From: Candidatus Dechloromonas phosphoritropha
Lineage (GTDB): Bacteria; Pseudomonadota; Gammaproteobacteria; Burkholderiales; Rhodocyclaceae
Length of the DNA stretch: 64,000 bases
Reading direction: 5' to 3'
Assembly: GCA_016722705.1 (NCBI GenBank)
Contig: JADKGN010000004.1
Location: 1,240,001-1,304,000 of the forward strand
A model generated the notes under the pieces. It saw only the letters and a list, made by a program, of their open reading frames with translations, searched no databases and had not been told where the DNA came from. Position numbers and translations under genes: made by a program. Shown piece after piece: positions 18,816 to 26,959 of this stretch (its first letter is position 1; every line of letters begins with the position of its first letter).

Positions 18816-18873
18816 CAACCAGGGTCCGGTTATGCAGTGTCCAGTCGGACAGATTGAAGCGCTGGGTCACGAT

Positions 18874-19962
18874 TCAGCGCTGCCGTGCGGGGGGTGCGGC
18901 GGGCTGGGTCTGCACCACCTGCCCGTCGACGAGCCGCTGCTGCCCCGTCAGGATAACCAGATCGCCGGATTCCAGTCCGCTGGCGATGGCCGCACCATCT
19001 TCACGGAAAGCGCCAATTTCGACCGTCCGCAGCGTTGCCTTGCCTTCGTTGACGACCCATACCCGCGGCCCCTTGCCGGCGTCGACAATCGCCGTCAGCG
19101 GGACGACGATGGCCGCATCCGACGATGAACCCAGAACGACGCGGGCCGTCATCCCGAGCTGCACCACCGGCAGCGGGTCGACAATGCGGATCCGGGCTGC
19201 GTAGGTGCGGGAAGCCGGGTCGGCGGCCGCGGCGAGTTCGCGGACCTTGCCTTTCATGAGCACGTCCGGCTGGGCCCATAGATTGACCGCGATCTCCCGC
19301 GCCGCCTTGAATTCCGCGAGACGGCCTTCAGGAATCGCGATCGCCACCTCCTTTTCTTCCGGGCGTGCCAGGCGTAAAACCGGCTGGCCGGCGCCGACAA
19401 CCTGGCCGGCGTCGGCGAGCACGGCAGTGATCACGCCATCATGATCGGCCAGGAGGGTGCCGTAATCGGCCTGGTTGCCGCTGATCTGGCTCTGGGCGCG
19501 CGCCTGTTCCAATCGCGCCTGGGCACCGCGGAAGGCGTTTTCCTTGGCGTCGAAGGCGGCCTGGCTGACGAACCGCTTGGCCAGAAGGTCGGCGTAGCGG
19601 GTGCGTTCGCTGCTGGTGGTGGTGAATTCGCTTTCCGCGGCAGCCACCTGCGCCAGCGCGGCTTGCCTGGAAAGCTGCAGGTCGGCTGGATCAAGGCGGG
19701 CCAGCGCCTGGCCCGCGTTAACGGCCATGCCGGCGTCGACCAGGCGGGAGGCAATCTTTCCGCCGACCCGGAACGACAGGTCAGCCTCGTGTCGCGCCCG
19801 AATCTCGCCGGTATAGATGGCATGCCCGGCGTCCCTGACGCCAGCGGGCTGAACCAGAACGCTGGTGACCGCTGGCACTGGCGGTTCCGTGCTGCCGCAG
19901 CCGCTCAGGACGATGGCGATGCAGAGCGCGACAGCCGGTGGCACAAGTTTGCAGGGAGGCAT
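18874..19962 (-). CDS. RND efflux periplasmic adaptor (MFP) lipoprotein
   Basis: The 362-residue membrane fusion protein has a lipoprotein signal with lipobox LSGC (Cys about 22). It continues with a barrel/lipoyl half (YTGEIRARHEADLSFRVGGK), a helical hairpin (about 95-150, AESEFTTTSSERTRYADLL) and a second lipoyl half (GVITAVLADAGQVVGAGQPV). It would bridge an inner-membrane RND pump to an outer-membrane channel. The stop is 3 bp from the GTG of the pump pseudogene, so they form one operon. No outer-membrane component is nearby. The gene itself looks intact, but its partner is broken and an ISAs1 element sits 58 bp upstream of its start, probably separating it from its promoter. Confidence 0.88.
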   Translation of the reverse strand: MPPCKLVPPAVALCIAIVLSGCGSTEPPVPAVTSVLVQPAGVRDAGHAIYTGEIRARHEADLSFRVGGKIASRLVDAGMAVNAGQALARLDPADLQLSRQAALAQVAAAESEFTTTSSERTRYADLLAKRFVSQAAFDAKENAFRGAQARLEQARAQSQISGNQADYGTLLADHDGVITAVLADAGQVVGAGQPVLRLARPEEKEVAIAIPEGRLAEFKAAREIAVNLWAQPDVLMKGKVRELAAAADPASRTYAARIRIVDPLPVVQLGMTARVVLGSSSDAAIVVPLTAIVDAGKGPRVWVVNEGKATLRTVEIGAFREDGAAIASGLESGDLVILTGQQRLVDGQVVQTQPAAPPARQR

Positions 19963-20019
19963 CGGGAAGGCGCGAAGCGAAATCCCCCAATCATAATGAA
20001 CATGTGGTTAGTAAAGCAA

Positions 20020-21292
20020 CAGGGCAATCGCATGAATCTTATACAAGACCGAGGAGTTGTTCGCGAAAGGCATCGGAAGAAGCGGCGATGAGGCGCTGCA
20101 CCTTGAGTCCGCCTTTGCGTTTAACCGGGGCGAGGCGAAGCAGATTCAGGACGAATTGGCGAAGGACGGCCAGATTGTGCGCGGCATGATCCGTGCGAGC
20201 GCGCATCTGATCATCGCCAAAGACGACGTCCATGCACCAATGCAGGCTGTTCTCGACACGCCAGTGCTGACGGACAGCGAGATTCAGACGGGCCGCATCC
20301 GGCGCCAGACTGCTCAGGTAGCAACGCCGCTCATACGAGGTTTTTCCACGGACCGTGCGCTCGGTGGTGATGACCGCAAACGACTGCAGATCCGGCCAAC
20401 GCTCAGGGGCATGCAAGCAGTCCAGTTGATTGAATACCGTGCAGCGACACACCTCCAGGCGACCATGATCCTTTTCGACAACGTCGTGAGCCTGATGCGC
20501 TGTCTTGTCCGGCGCCGTCTCAAAGGCCTGCCAGAAATCCTTGATCGATTCGGCCAGCATCGGCTGATTGTCCTTGACTGCCAGAACATAGTCCACTCCC
20601 CGCGCCCAAATGGCTTGTGCAATCGTCGCTTGCGTCCCCATGGCGTCATTGGTCGCGACGCAGCCTTCCAGCGCCAGCGTCGCCAGCAGTTCGGGAATCG
20701 CCGTCTTCTCGTTCGACTTGGCGGGGGTTGCCCGTTGTCCGAGTACCAAGCCAGCGCCCGCGGCAAAGGCGCTGACCAGAGGCAGGGGCGTGGCGTCGAC
20801 GCCTCCCGAGCAACGGCTGGTCTTGCCATCAATGGCGATGACTTCGCCGTTCGTCAGTGTCGGCAAGACCTGGCTGATCCAGCGCACAAAGGCAGCGCTG
20901 AACTGATCGGGATCAATCGCCGCAAAAAGCCGACCGAAGGTGTCATGGCTGGGAATACCGTATTCAAGCGTCAGATGCTGGCGTAGCCAGGCTTCCTTCT
21001 CATTCGCCCAGGCTTCGATCTCGACGAAGGTATCCGCCCCTGAAAGCACGGCACAGACGGCAATTACCAGCAATTCCACCCGCTTGTGTTCGACCTTCTT
21101 CATCTGTCGCGGATCACCCACACCGACCCAGATATCCAACAGCCGAACCGTGTTTCCTGTCGCCATGGAAAGACTCCAAAAAGACAGAAAACTACACAAA
21201 TCAGAGAGCTGTGAACAGCTCCTTCGTAAGCCCTTGATCGTCAACGACTATTTTTGAGGGTCTACGACAGTGGCATTCATGCGATTGCCCTG
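20020..21292 (-). mobile_element. ISAs1-family insertion sequence (complete)
   Basis: The 1273-bp element has inverted repeats CAGGGCAATCGCATGAAT at 20020-20037 and complementary at 21275-21292. The exact 10-bp target duplication AGTAAAGCAA occurs at 20010-20019 and 21293-21302. It is inserted in the short divergent region between the efflux adaptor and ntrB, 43 bp upstream of the ntrB start, so it may alter expression of both. Confidence 0.95.
20039..21166 (-). CDS. ISAs1-family transposase (H-repeat type)
   Basis: The 375-residue protein carries IAIDGKTSRCSGG (first catalytic Asp), ALEGCVATNDAMGTQ (second Asp) and RQHWRVENSLHWCMDV (Glu), the DDE triad of ISAs1 transposases. The start at 21166 (MATGNTVRLL) gives the usual family length. 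A 26-codon in-frame extension upstream is not typical. The gene appears intact. The fragment at 3015-3264 is from a related but diverged copy. Confidence 0.92.
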   Translation of the reverse strand: MATGNTVRLLDIWVGVGDPRQMKKVEHKRVELLVIAVCAVLSGADTFVEIEAWANEKEAWLRQHLTLEYGIPSHDTFGRLFAAIDPDQFSAAFVRWISQVLPTLTNGEVIAIDGKTSRCSGGVDATPLPLVSAFAAGAGLVLGQRATPAKSNEKTAIPELLATLALEGCVATNDAMGTQATIAQAIWARGVDYVLAVKDNQPMLAESIKDFWQAFETAPDKTAHQAHDVVEKDHGRLEVCRCTVFNQLDCLHAPERWPDLQSFAVITTERTVRGKTSYERRCYLSSLAPDAARLNLAVRQHWRVENSLHWCMDVVFGDDQMRARTDHAAHNLAVLRQFVLNLLRLAPVKRKGGLKVQRLIAASSDAFREQLLGLV

Positions 21293-21335
21293 AGTAAAGC
21301 AACGGCTTCGGCGTGGCACCGCTTGAATCGCTACA

Positions 21336-22406
21336 ATGGCGGACATGAATGACACATTCGGATCATTAGCCGGACTTGACCTCCTTGCCTCGACCGTGCT
21401 GCTGCTCGACGAGGAGTTGGCCGTGCGCTATGTCAATCCGGCTGGAGAGAACCTGCTTGCCGTCAGCCTGCGCACGGTGGCAGGCAAGCCGTTGGCGGCG
21501 GTGTGCGCCTGTCCGGCAACCCTGCAGGCCGCGTTTGACAATGCGCTGAACAGCAATTGGGGTTATACCGGGCAGAACATCAAACTGAAGCGCAGCGACG
21601 GCGAACTGCTCCACGTCAACTGCACGGTGACGGCACTGCGTCAGGACATGGCGGAAGATGTGCGATTGCTGGTGGAATTGCAGCGAATCGAGCACCAACT
21701 GGCGGCGACCCGCGAAGAGCATCTCATCGAACAGCAAAAGGCGAGCCGGGAGTTGATCCGCAATCTGGCGCACGAAATCAAGAACCCGCTGGGCGGCATC
21801 CGGGGTGCCGCACAGTTGCTTGAGCACGAACTGAACAACCCTTCGCTGAAGGAATACACCCAGGTCATCATTAAAGAGGCCGACCGTCTGCAGAACCTGA
21901 TGAAGCGTCTGCTGACATCGCATCGGACGATGCTTCCGACCACGGTCAATATCCACGAAATCCTCGAGCGCGTCCGTAGTCTGCTCACCTCCGAATTCCA
22001 GGGCTCGCTGGTAATACGCCGCGATTACGACACCAGCCTGCCGGAACTCGTGGGCGATCGTGAGCAACTGATCCAGGCGTTTCTCAACGTCGCGCGCAAT
22101 GCGGCGCAGGCGATGCGCGGCGATGGCGAAATCGTGTTGCGCACGCGGATCCTGCGCCAGGCTACGCTGGCCAAGAAACGCTACCGCCTCGCCCTCGAGA
22201 TCAAGGTCATCGACAATGGACCGGGGATTCCCGAAGCGGTTCGCGAAAGCATGTTCTATCCGCTGGTTTCGGGACGTGAAGGGGGCAGCGGACTGGGCCT
22301 GACGATCGCCCAGAATTTCGTCCAGCATCATCACGGCACCATCGATTGCTCGAGTCGGCCAGGCGAGACGGTGTTCATCATTCGGCTGCCGGTGGAGCAG
22401 GCCTGA
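21336..22406 (+). CDS. glnL: nitrogen regulation sensor histidine kinase NtrB
   Basis: The 356-residue cytosolic kinase has an N-terminal PAS domain (about 10-120, LLDEELAVRYVNPAGENLL). Its H-box is NLAHEIKNPLGGIRGAAQLL (phospho-acceptor His146), the N-box is LIQAFLNVARNAAQAM, and the G-boxes are IDNGPGIP (about 295) and GGSGLGLTIAQ. In the Ntr system it phosphorylates or dephosphorylates NtrC according to PII signalling. It begins at ATG 21336, or ATG 21345. No strong Shine-Dalgarno is seen, and an ISAs1 element ends 43 bp upstream. ntrC follows at 49 bp. Confidence 0.95.
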   Translation: MADMNDTFGSLAGLDLLASTVLLLDEELAVRYVNPAGENLLAVSLRTVAGKPLAAVCACPATLQAAFDNALNSNWGYTGQNIKLKRSDGELLHVNCTVTALRQDMAEDVRLLVELQRIEHQLAATREEHLIEQQKASRELIRNLAHEIKNPLGGIRGAAQLLEHELNNPSLKEYTQVIIKEADRLQNLMKRLLTSHRTMLPTTVNIHEILERVRSLLTSEFQGSLVIRRDYDTSLPELVGDREQLIQAFLNVARNAAQAMRGDGEIVLRTRILRQATLAKKRYRLALEIKVIDNGPGIPEAVRESMFYPLVSGREGGSGLGLTIAQNFVQHHHGTIDCSSRPGETVFIIRLPVEQA

Positions 22407-22455
22407 GTCTTGCTTGTTGCATTCCACAGCTAACAATCAGGTGGGCAAGAAAATC

Positions 22456-23868
22456 ATGAAACCGGTCTGGATCGTCGATGACGATCGCTCAATCCGCTGG
22501 GTCCTCGAAAAGACCCTGACGCGCGAGGGCATCTCGTTCAAGAGTTTCGCTTCGGCCAGCGAAGCTATTTCCCGGCTCGAGCAGGGCGCCGAGCCGCCGC
22601 AGGTGCTGCTTTCCGACATCCGCATGCCCGGGCAGTCGGGGCTGGAGTTACTCCAGGAAATGAAGAACCGCTTCCCGGCCGTGCCGGTCATCATCATGAC
22701 CGCTTATTCGGATCTCGAAAGCGCGGTTTCCGCTTTTCAGGGCGGTGCCTTCGAGTACCTGCCCAAACCCTTCGATGTCGATCAGGCCGTCGAGCTGATC
22801 CAGCGGGCGATTGACGAGTCAATGCACCAGGCTGGTGCATTCCAGGAAGAGTCGCTGGTACCGGAGATTCTCGGGCAGGCCCCGGCGATGCAGGAGGTCT
22901 TCCGGGCCATCGGCCGCCTCGCCATGTCGCACGCCACCGTGCTGATCACCGGCGATTCGGGCAGCGGCAAGGAACTTGTCGCACGCGCGCTGCACCGGCA
23001 CAGTCCGCGCGCCGACAAGTCCTTCGTCGCGATCAACACCGCGGCGATTCCGAAGGATCTGCTGGAGTCCGAACTCTTCGGCCACGAGCGCGGGTCATTT
23101 ACGGGAGCGCAGACGCAGCGGCGGGGACGCTTCGAACAGGCCGAGGGCGGCACGCTGTTTCTCGACGAAATTGGCGACATGCCGTCCGAGTTGCAGACGC
23201 GGTTGCTGCGGGTCCTTTCCGATGGGCACTATTACCGGGTCGGCGGTCATTCGCCGATCAAGGCCAGCGTCCGCGTGATTGCCGCTACGCACCAGAACCT
23301 GGAAACGCGGGTCAAGGAAGGTCTGTTTCGTGAGGATCTCTTTCATCGCCTCAACGTCATCCGTATCCGCATCCCGGCGTTGCGCGAGCGGCGCGAGGAT
23401 ATTCCGCTCCTGACCCGTCATTTCATGCAGAAGAGCGCCCGCGAACTCGGCGTCGAGGCCAAGCGCCTGTCCGATGCCGTCATGGCCAACCTGAGAGGAC
23501 TCGATTTCCAGGGCAACGTCCGGCAACTGGAAAACCTGTGCCACTGGCTGACCGTCATGGCCCCCGGTCAACTGGTCGAGATCGGCGACCTGCCGGCCGA
23601 ACTGCGCGAGGGTGAACCGATTGCCCTGGCGACCGACTGGGAAAGTGGGCTTGCCGGCGAGGTCGATCGTCTGCTCGCCGCCGGCGTCGACAATGTCCAC
23701 GGCCGCCTCGCTCATTCCTTCGAACGCATCCTGATTTCCCGCGCGCTGGCACGAACCGGAGGGCGCCGGATCGAGGCCGCGCTGGCGCTCGGCATCGGGC
23801 GCAACACGATCACGCGCAAGATCGCGGAACTGGGCATCGAAGGGGGCAGGCAAACGGCAGCGGAGTAG
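22456..23868 (+). CDS. glnG: nitrogen regulation response regulator NtrC (sigma-54 activator)
   Basis: The 470-residue protein has a receiver domain with D10 and phospho-acceptor D54 (LLSDIRMPG), the same number as in enterobacterial NtrC. The AAA+ domain has Walker A GDSGSGKE, the sigma-54 contact loop GSFTGA (a Ser variant of GAFTGA) and Walker B GGTLFLDEIGDM. A Fis-type helix-turn-helix closes it (EAALALGIGRNTITRKIAEL). The start MKPVWIVDDD at 22456 is chosen by family length; the frame extends 14 codons upstream. Its likely target is the sigma-54 promoter of glnA in this window. It is followed 10 bp later by birA. Confidence 0.96.
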   Translation: MKPVWIVDDDRSIRWVLEKTLTREGISFKSFASASEAISRLEQGAEPPQVLLSDIRMPGQSGLELLQEMKNRFPAVPVIIMTAYSDLESAVSAFQGGAFEYLPKPFDVDQAVELIQRAIDESMHQAGAFQEESLVPEILGQAPAMQEVFRAIGRLAMSHATVLITGDSGSGKELVARALHRHSPRADKSFVAINTAAIPKDLLESELFGHERGSFTGAQTQRRGRFEQAEGGTLFLDEIGDMPSELQTRLLRVLSDGHYYRVGGHSPIKASVRVIAATHQNLETRVKEGLFREDLFHRLNVIRIRIPALRERREDIPLLTRHFMQKSARELGVEAKRLSDAVMANLRGLDFQGNVRQLENLCHWLTVMAPGQLVEIGDLPAELREGEPIALATDWESGLAGEVDRLLAAGVDNVHGRLAHSFERILISRALARTGGRRIEAALALGIGRNTITRKIAELGIEGGRQTAAE

Positions 23869-23878
23869 AATCCGCCTC

Positions 23879-24691
23879 ATGCCACTGATCGACCCTGTCC
23901 TGCTTGAATCCACGCTCGGCCCGGCGGCCGGACGCCTCGCCATCATCGCCCTGGATGAGTGTGATTCGACGAGCAGCGAATTGATGCGCCGTGCCGACCA
24001 GGGAGCGCCGGACGGAACCGTTGTGGTTGCGGATCACCAAAGCGCCGGACGCGGCCGGCGGGGGCGAACCTGGCTGTCGGCGCCGGCGGCCAGCCTGACG
24101 TTTTCGCTGCTCTGGCACTTCCACGGGCCGTCGGGGAAGCTCTCGGGCCTTTCACTGGCCGTCGGCGTGGCGCTGGCCAGGGGCCTCGAGAGCCTCGGTA
24201 CCCAGGGGGTCCGCCTCAAGTGGCCGAACGATGTCCTCCTCGAATCTGCCGGGGAATTCGCCAAGCTGGCCGGCATCCTCGTTGAACTCGTGACTGACTA
24301 CCAGGGTACTCAGGCGATCATCGGGATTGGCGTGAACCTGCAGGCGCCCGGCGACGATCTGCCGCAACCGGCGACCGGACTCAATCGGGCACTGATGCCC
24401 TTGCCCGACCGGCATCTCGTGCTGGCGGCGATTCTCAGGGAACTGGGCCGGGTTCTCGAGGCTTTCGCGGTCGACGGCTTTTCCGGGGCAAAAATTGACT
24501 GGCAACAGCGCCATGCCTGGCAGGGTCTCGCGGTTCACCTTGTCGCTGACGACGGAACGGCGGTCGATGGCATCTGTGAGGGTGTCGACGACGACGGCGC
24601 GCTGCTGCTCGCGACAGCCGCCGGCGTGCGGCGCATCTTTTCCGGCGACGTCAGCCTCCGCCCCGCAGGAAGTGCCCTGCGCCGCGCGTGA
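23879..24691 (+). CDS. birA: biotin--[acetyl-CoA-carboxylase] ligase
   Basis: The 270-residue ligase activates biotin as biotinyl-AMP and transfers it to the carrier lysine of acetyl-CoA carboxylase. The conserved biotin loop GRGRRGRTW (residues about 58-66), KWPNDV and GIGVNLQ are present, with a C-terminal SH3-like cap. There is no N-terminal helix-turn-helix, so this is a monofunctional (group I) enzyme without repressor activity. Its end overlaps coaX by 4 bp (GTGA). Confidence 0.93.
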   Translation: MPLIDPVLLESTLGPAAGRLAIIALDECDSTSSELMRRADQGAPDGTVVVADHQSAGRGRRGRTWLSAPAASLTFSLLWHFHGPSGKLSGLSLAVGVALARGLESLGTQGVRLKWPNDVLLESAGEFAKLAGILVELVTDYQGTQAIIGIGVNLQAPGDDLPQPATGLNRALMPLPDRHLVLAAILRELGRVLEAFAVDGFSGAKIDWQQRHAWQGLAVHLVADDGTAVDGICEGVDDDGALLLATAAGVRRIFSGDVSLRPAGSALRRA

Positions 24692-25434
24692 TCCTCTGTA
24701 TCGACAGCGGCAACAGCCGCATCAAGTGGGGCGTGCACGACGCGGGGCGCTGGCTTGAAGTCGGCTTCGTCGCGCATGCCGATGTTGATCGACTCACATC
24801 GCTGGCGCGCCGCTTGCCGCAGGAGACGCGGGTCATTCTGGCCAACGTAGCGGGTGATGCGGCGCTGGCCAGCATCCGTCAGGCGCTAACGCCATGCCGG
24901 CCTGCATTGCACGAAGTGAAGTCCGCTTCCGATGCCGGGGGCGTCGTCAATTTGTACCAGGTTCCGGGTCGTCTCGGCGTCGACCGCTGGAGTGCCCTGA
25001 TCGGTGCGCGCGGCCTGACATCGGCCCCCTGTCTTGTGTTGATGGCCGGCACGGCGACGACGATCGACACCCTGGACGGCGATGGCCGTTTTCTCGGCGG
25101 CCTGATTCTGCCCGGTCTCGACCTGATGCGGCGTTCGCTGGCGCGCGACACGGCAGCGCTGCCACTGGCTGCCGGCGCCTATTCCGCCTATCCGCGCGGC
25201 ACCGACGACGCGATTATTTCCGGCTGCATCGAGGCTCAGATCGGCGCCATCGAACGCGCCTTTGCCAGGCTGGGCAACGGCGCCACATGCCTGCTTTCCG
25301 GCGGGGCGGCCATTACCATCGGCGAGCATCTCGAGATTCCGCATCGGCGCGTCGACAATCTGGTACTCGAAGGTCTGCTGCGGCTCGCCAGAGATTTGCC
25401 CGCATGGCATGCCGGCGGCCAAATCAGCAGTTGA
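24688..25434 (+). CDS. coaX: type III pantothenate kinase
   Basis: The 248-residue enzyme performs the first step of CoA synthesis and is insensitive to CoA feedback. Signatures are IDSGNSRIKWG (phosphate loop), GVDRWSALIGA with the catalytic Asp, and LMAGTATTIDTLDGDGRFLGG. The start is GTG 24688 inside the birA stop. The birA-coaX pairing is common in betaproteobacteria. Confidence 0.93.
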   Translation: MILCIDSGNSRIKWGVHDAGRWLEVGFVAHADVDRLTSLARRLPQETRVILANVAGDAALASIRQALTPCRPALHEVKSASDAGGVVNLYQVPGRLGVDRWSALIGARGLTSAPCLVLMAGTATTIDTLDGDGRFLGGLILPGLDLMRRSLARDTAALPLAAGAYSAYPRGTDDAIISGCIEAQIGAIERAFARLGNGATCLLSGGAAITIGEHLEIPHRRVDNLVLEGLLRLARDLPAWHAGGQISS

Positions 25435-25491
25435 AGATTGCCCCCTTAGCGGCGACAATTGACGCCAATTCGACTCCTTAACGGAGGCCTC

Positions 25492-25893
25492 ATGTTTGAT
25501 ACGGTCATCAACAGCCTGCCCGCCTTCGCCAGCTTTTTCGTGACGGCCATCATCCTGATGCTGGCGTTTCTCGCCATCTACCTGAAGATCACTCCCTACA
25601 ACGAACTGGCCTTGATCCGTGCCGGCAACGAGGCCGCCGCGGTCAGCCTCGGCGGAGCGGTCATCGGTTTCGCCTTGCCGATTTCGGTTTCCGTCGCCGT
25701 CAGCCACAACCTCTACGCAATGATCGGCTGGGGCGTCGTCGCCTCCGTCGCGCAATTGCTCACCTTCATCGTGGCGCGCCTAACCTTGCCGCGCCTCAAC
25801 GAAAGCATCCCCCAGGGCAAGCTGGCCTCGGGGATTTTCCTCGCTTCACTGGCAATCGGCGTCGGTATTCTCAACGCCGGCTGCATCGTCTGA
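25492..25893 (+). CDS. DUF350 (YjfL-family) membrane protein
   Basis: The 133-residue protein has four membrane helices with the family segments ITPYNELALIRAGNEAAAVS and GGAVIGFALPISVSVA. An ACGGAGG ribosome site fixes the start at 25492 rather than 25459. DUF350 is a four-helix (two-repeat) family of unknown mechanism that recurs in gene sets with PspA-like, DUF4178 and spermidine-synthase-like proteins. Here it opens an operon with SPFH and DUF4178 genes (18-bp gap), pointing to a membrane-stress or surveillance function, which is inferred. Confidence 0.85.
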   Translation: MFDTVINSLPAFASFFVTAIILMLAFLAIYLKITPYNELALIRAGNEAAAVSLGGAVIGFALPISVSVAVSHNLYAMIGWGVVASVAQLLTFIVARLTLPRLNESIPQGKLASGIFLASLAIGVGILNAGCIV

Positions 25894-25911
25894 TCATTCA
25901 AGGAGTGCGTC

Positions 25912-26949
25912 ATGGCGTTGATGGATTTCATCAAGAAACAATTTATCGACATCCTGCAATGGACGGAGGAAAGCGACGGCACGCTGGCCTGGCGCTTCCC
26001 GATGCAGGAAATGGAAATCCAGAACGGCGCCAGCCTGACGGTGCGCGATTCGCAACTGGCGCTTTTCGTCAATGAGGGCACGGTCGCCGACATCTTCACT
26101 TCCGGCATGTACAAGCTGACGACGCAGACGCTGCCGGTCCTGACCTACCTGAAGAACTGGGACAAGCTGTTCGAGTCGCCGTTCAAGTCTGACCTCTACT
26201 TCTTCTCGACGCGCACCCAGCTCGACCAGAAGTGGGGCACGCCGAATCCGATCACCATCCGCGACAAGGAATTCGGCATCGTCCGCATGCGGGCATTTGG
26301 CATCTATTCGTATCATCTGAGCGATGCCAAGGTCTTCTATCAGAAGATTTCCGGCACCCGTGCCAGCTATGCCCGCGAAGAGATGGAAGGCCAGTTGCGC
26401 AATACGATGGTCGCCGGCCTGACCGATCTCTTCGGTGAATCCGGGGTTTCCTTTGTCGATATGGCAGGCAACCAGGACGAGTTCGGCCAGGCGATGAAGT
26501 CCAAGATGGCGCCGATGTTCGCCGAGTTCGGCCTGACCCTTGATTCGCTGGTCGTGCAGAACGTCTCGCTCCCCGAAGAGTTGCAGAAGGTGCTCGACCA
26601 GAAGATCGGCATGAACATCATCGGTGATATGAGTCGCTTCACGCAGTATCAGGTTGCCAACGCAATTCCCGAGGCGGCGAGGAACGAGGGCGGCATGGCT
26701 GGCATGGGGGTCGGCATGGGTGCCGGCGTCGGCATGGGGCAGGTCATGGGACAGGCGATGGCTTCGGCGATGCAACCGGGAACCGCACCGGCCGCGCCTT
26801 CCGCAGCGGCGCCGGTAGCGGCTGCGACAGTTTCTGCCGACGAGGTCGTGGCAACGCTGGAAAAACTGCACGGGTTGGTCGAAAAGGGCATCCTGAGCCA
26901 GGCGGAGTTCGAGGCCAAAAAGGCGGAATTGCTCAAAAAACTGAGTTGA
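25912..26949 (+). CDS. SPFH-domain, virion-core-protein-like protein with SHOCT tail
   Basis: The 345-residue protein matches the YdjI/virion-core-like SPFH group: N-terminal EESDGTLAWRFPMQEMEI, then an SPFH/band-7-like core (about 30-235) with VRDSQLALFVNEGTVADIFT. A Met/Gly-rich stretch (about 262-290) and a short Ala/Pro linker lead to a C-terminal SHOCT helix pair (ATLEKLHGLVEKGILSQAEF, about 310-344). No signal or membrane helix is seen, so it probably assembles on the cytosolic membrane face. It is sandwiched between DUF350 and DUF4178 genes. Confidence 0.85.
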   Translation: MALMDFIKKQFIDILQWTEESDGTLAWRFPMQEMEIQNGASLTVRDSQLALFVNEGTVADIFTSGMYKLTTQTLPVLTYLKNWDKLFESPFKSDLYFFSTRTQLDQKWGTPNPITIRDKEFGIVRMRAFGIYSYHLSDAKVFYQKISGTRASYAREEMEGQLRNTMVAGLTDLFGESGVSFVDMAGNQDEFGQAMKSKMAPMFAEFGLTLDSLVVQNVSLPEELQKVLDQKIGMNIIGDMSRFTQYQVANAIPEAARNEGGMAGMGVGMGAGVGMGQVMGQAMASAMQPGTAPAAPSAAAPVAAATVSADEVVATLEKLHGLVEKGILSQAEFEAKKAELLKKLS

Positions 26950-26959
26950 CCGCAACAAA

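Larger units (their letters stand above)
14203..18870 (-). pseudogene. RND efflux pump (HAE1/AcrB-like), interrupted by IS4-family element and an in-frame TAG
   Basis: Removing the 1510-bp insertion and one copy of the 11-bp duplication restores a single frame from GTG 18870 (TQRFNLSDWTLHNRTLVG, then FFMLAIALMG) to the TGA at 14203, about 1048 codons, the normal RND length. A TAG at 16722-16720 replaces the codon after LGIDQSTII and before ALSQQNSVTG; CAG (Gln) is the expected codon, so a single C-to-T change suffices. Downstream 804 codons are open and keep RND features such as GLLVDDAIIAVEMM. Two independent lesions mean it is not functional unless the TAG is read through and the IS excised. 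It is partnered with the adaptor gene 3 bp upstream. Confidence 0.93.
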
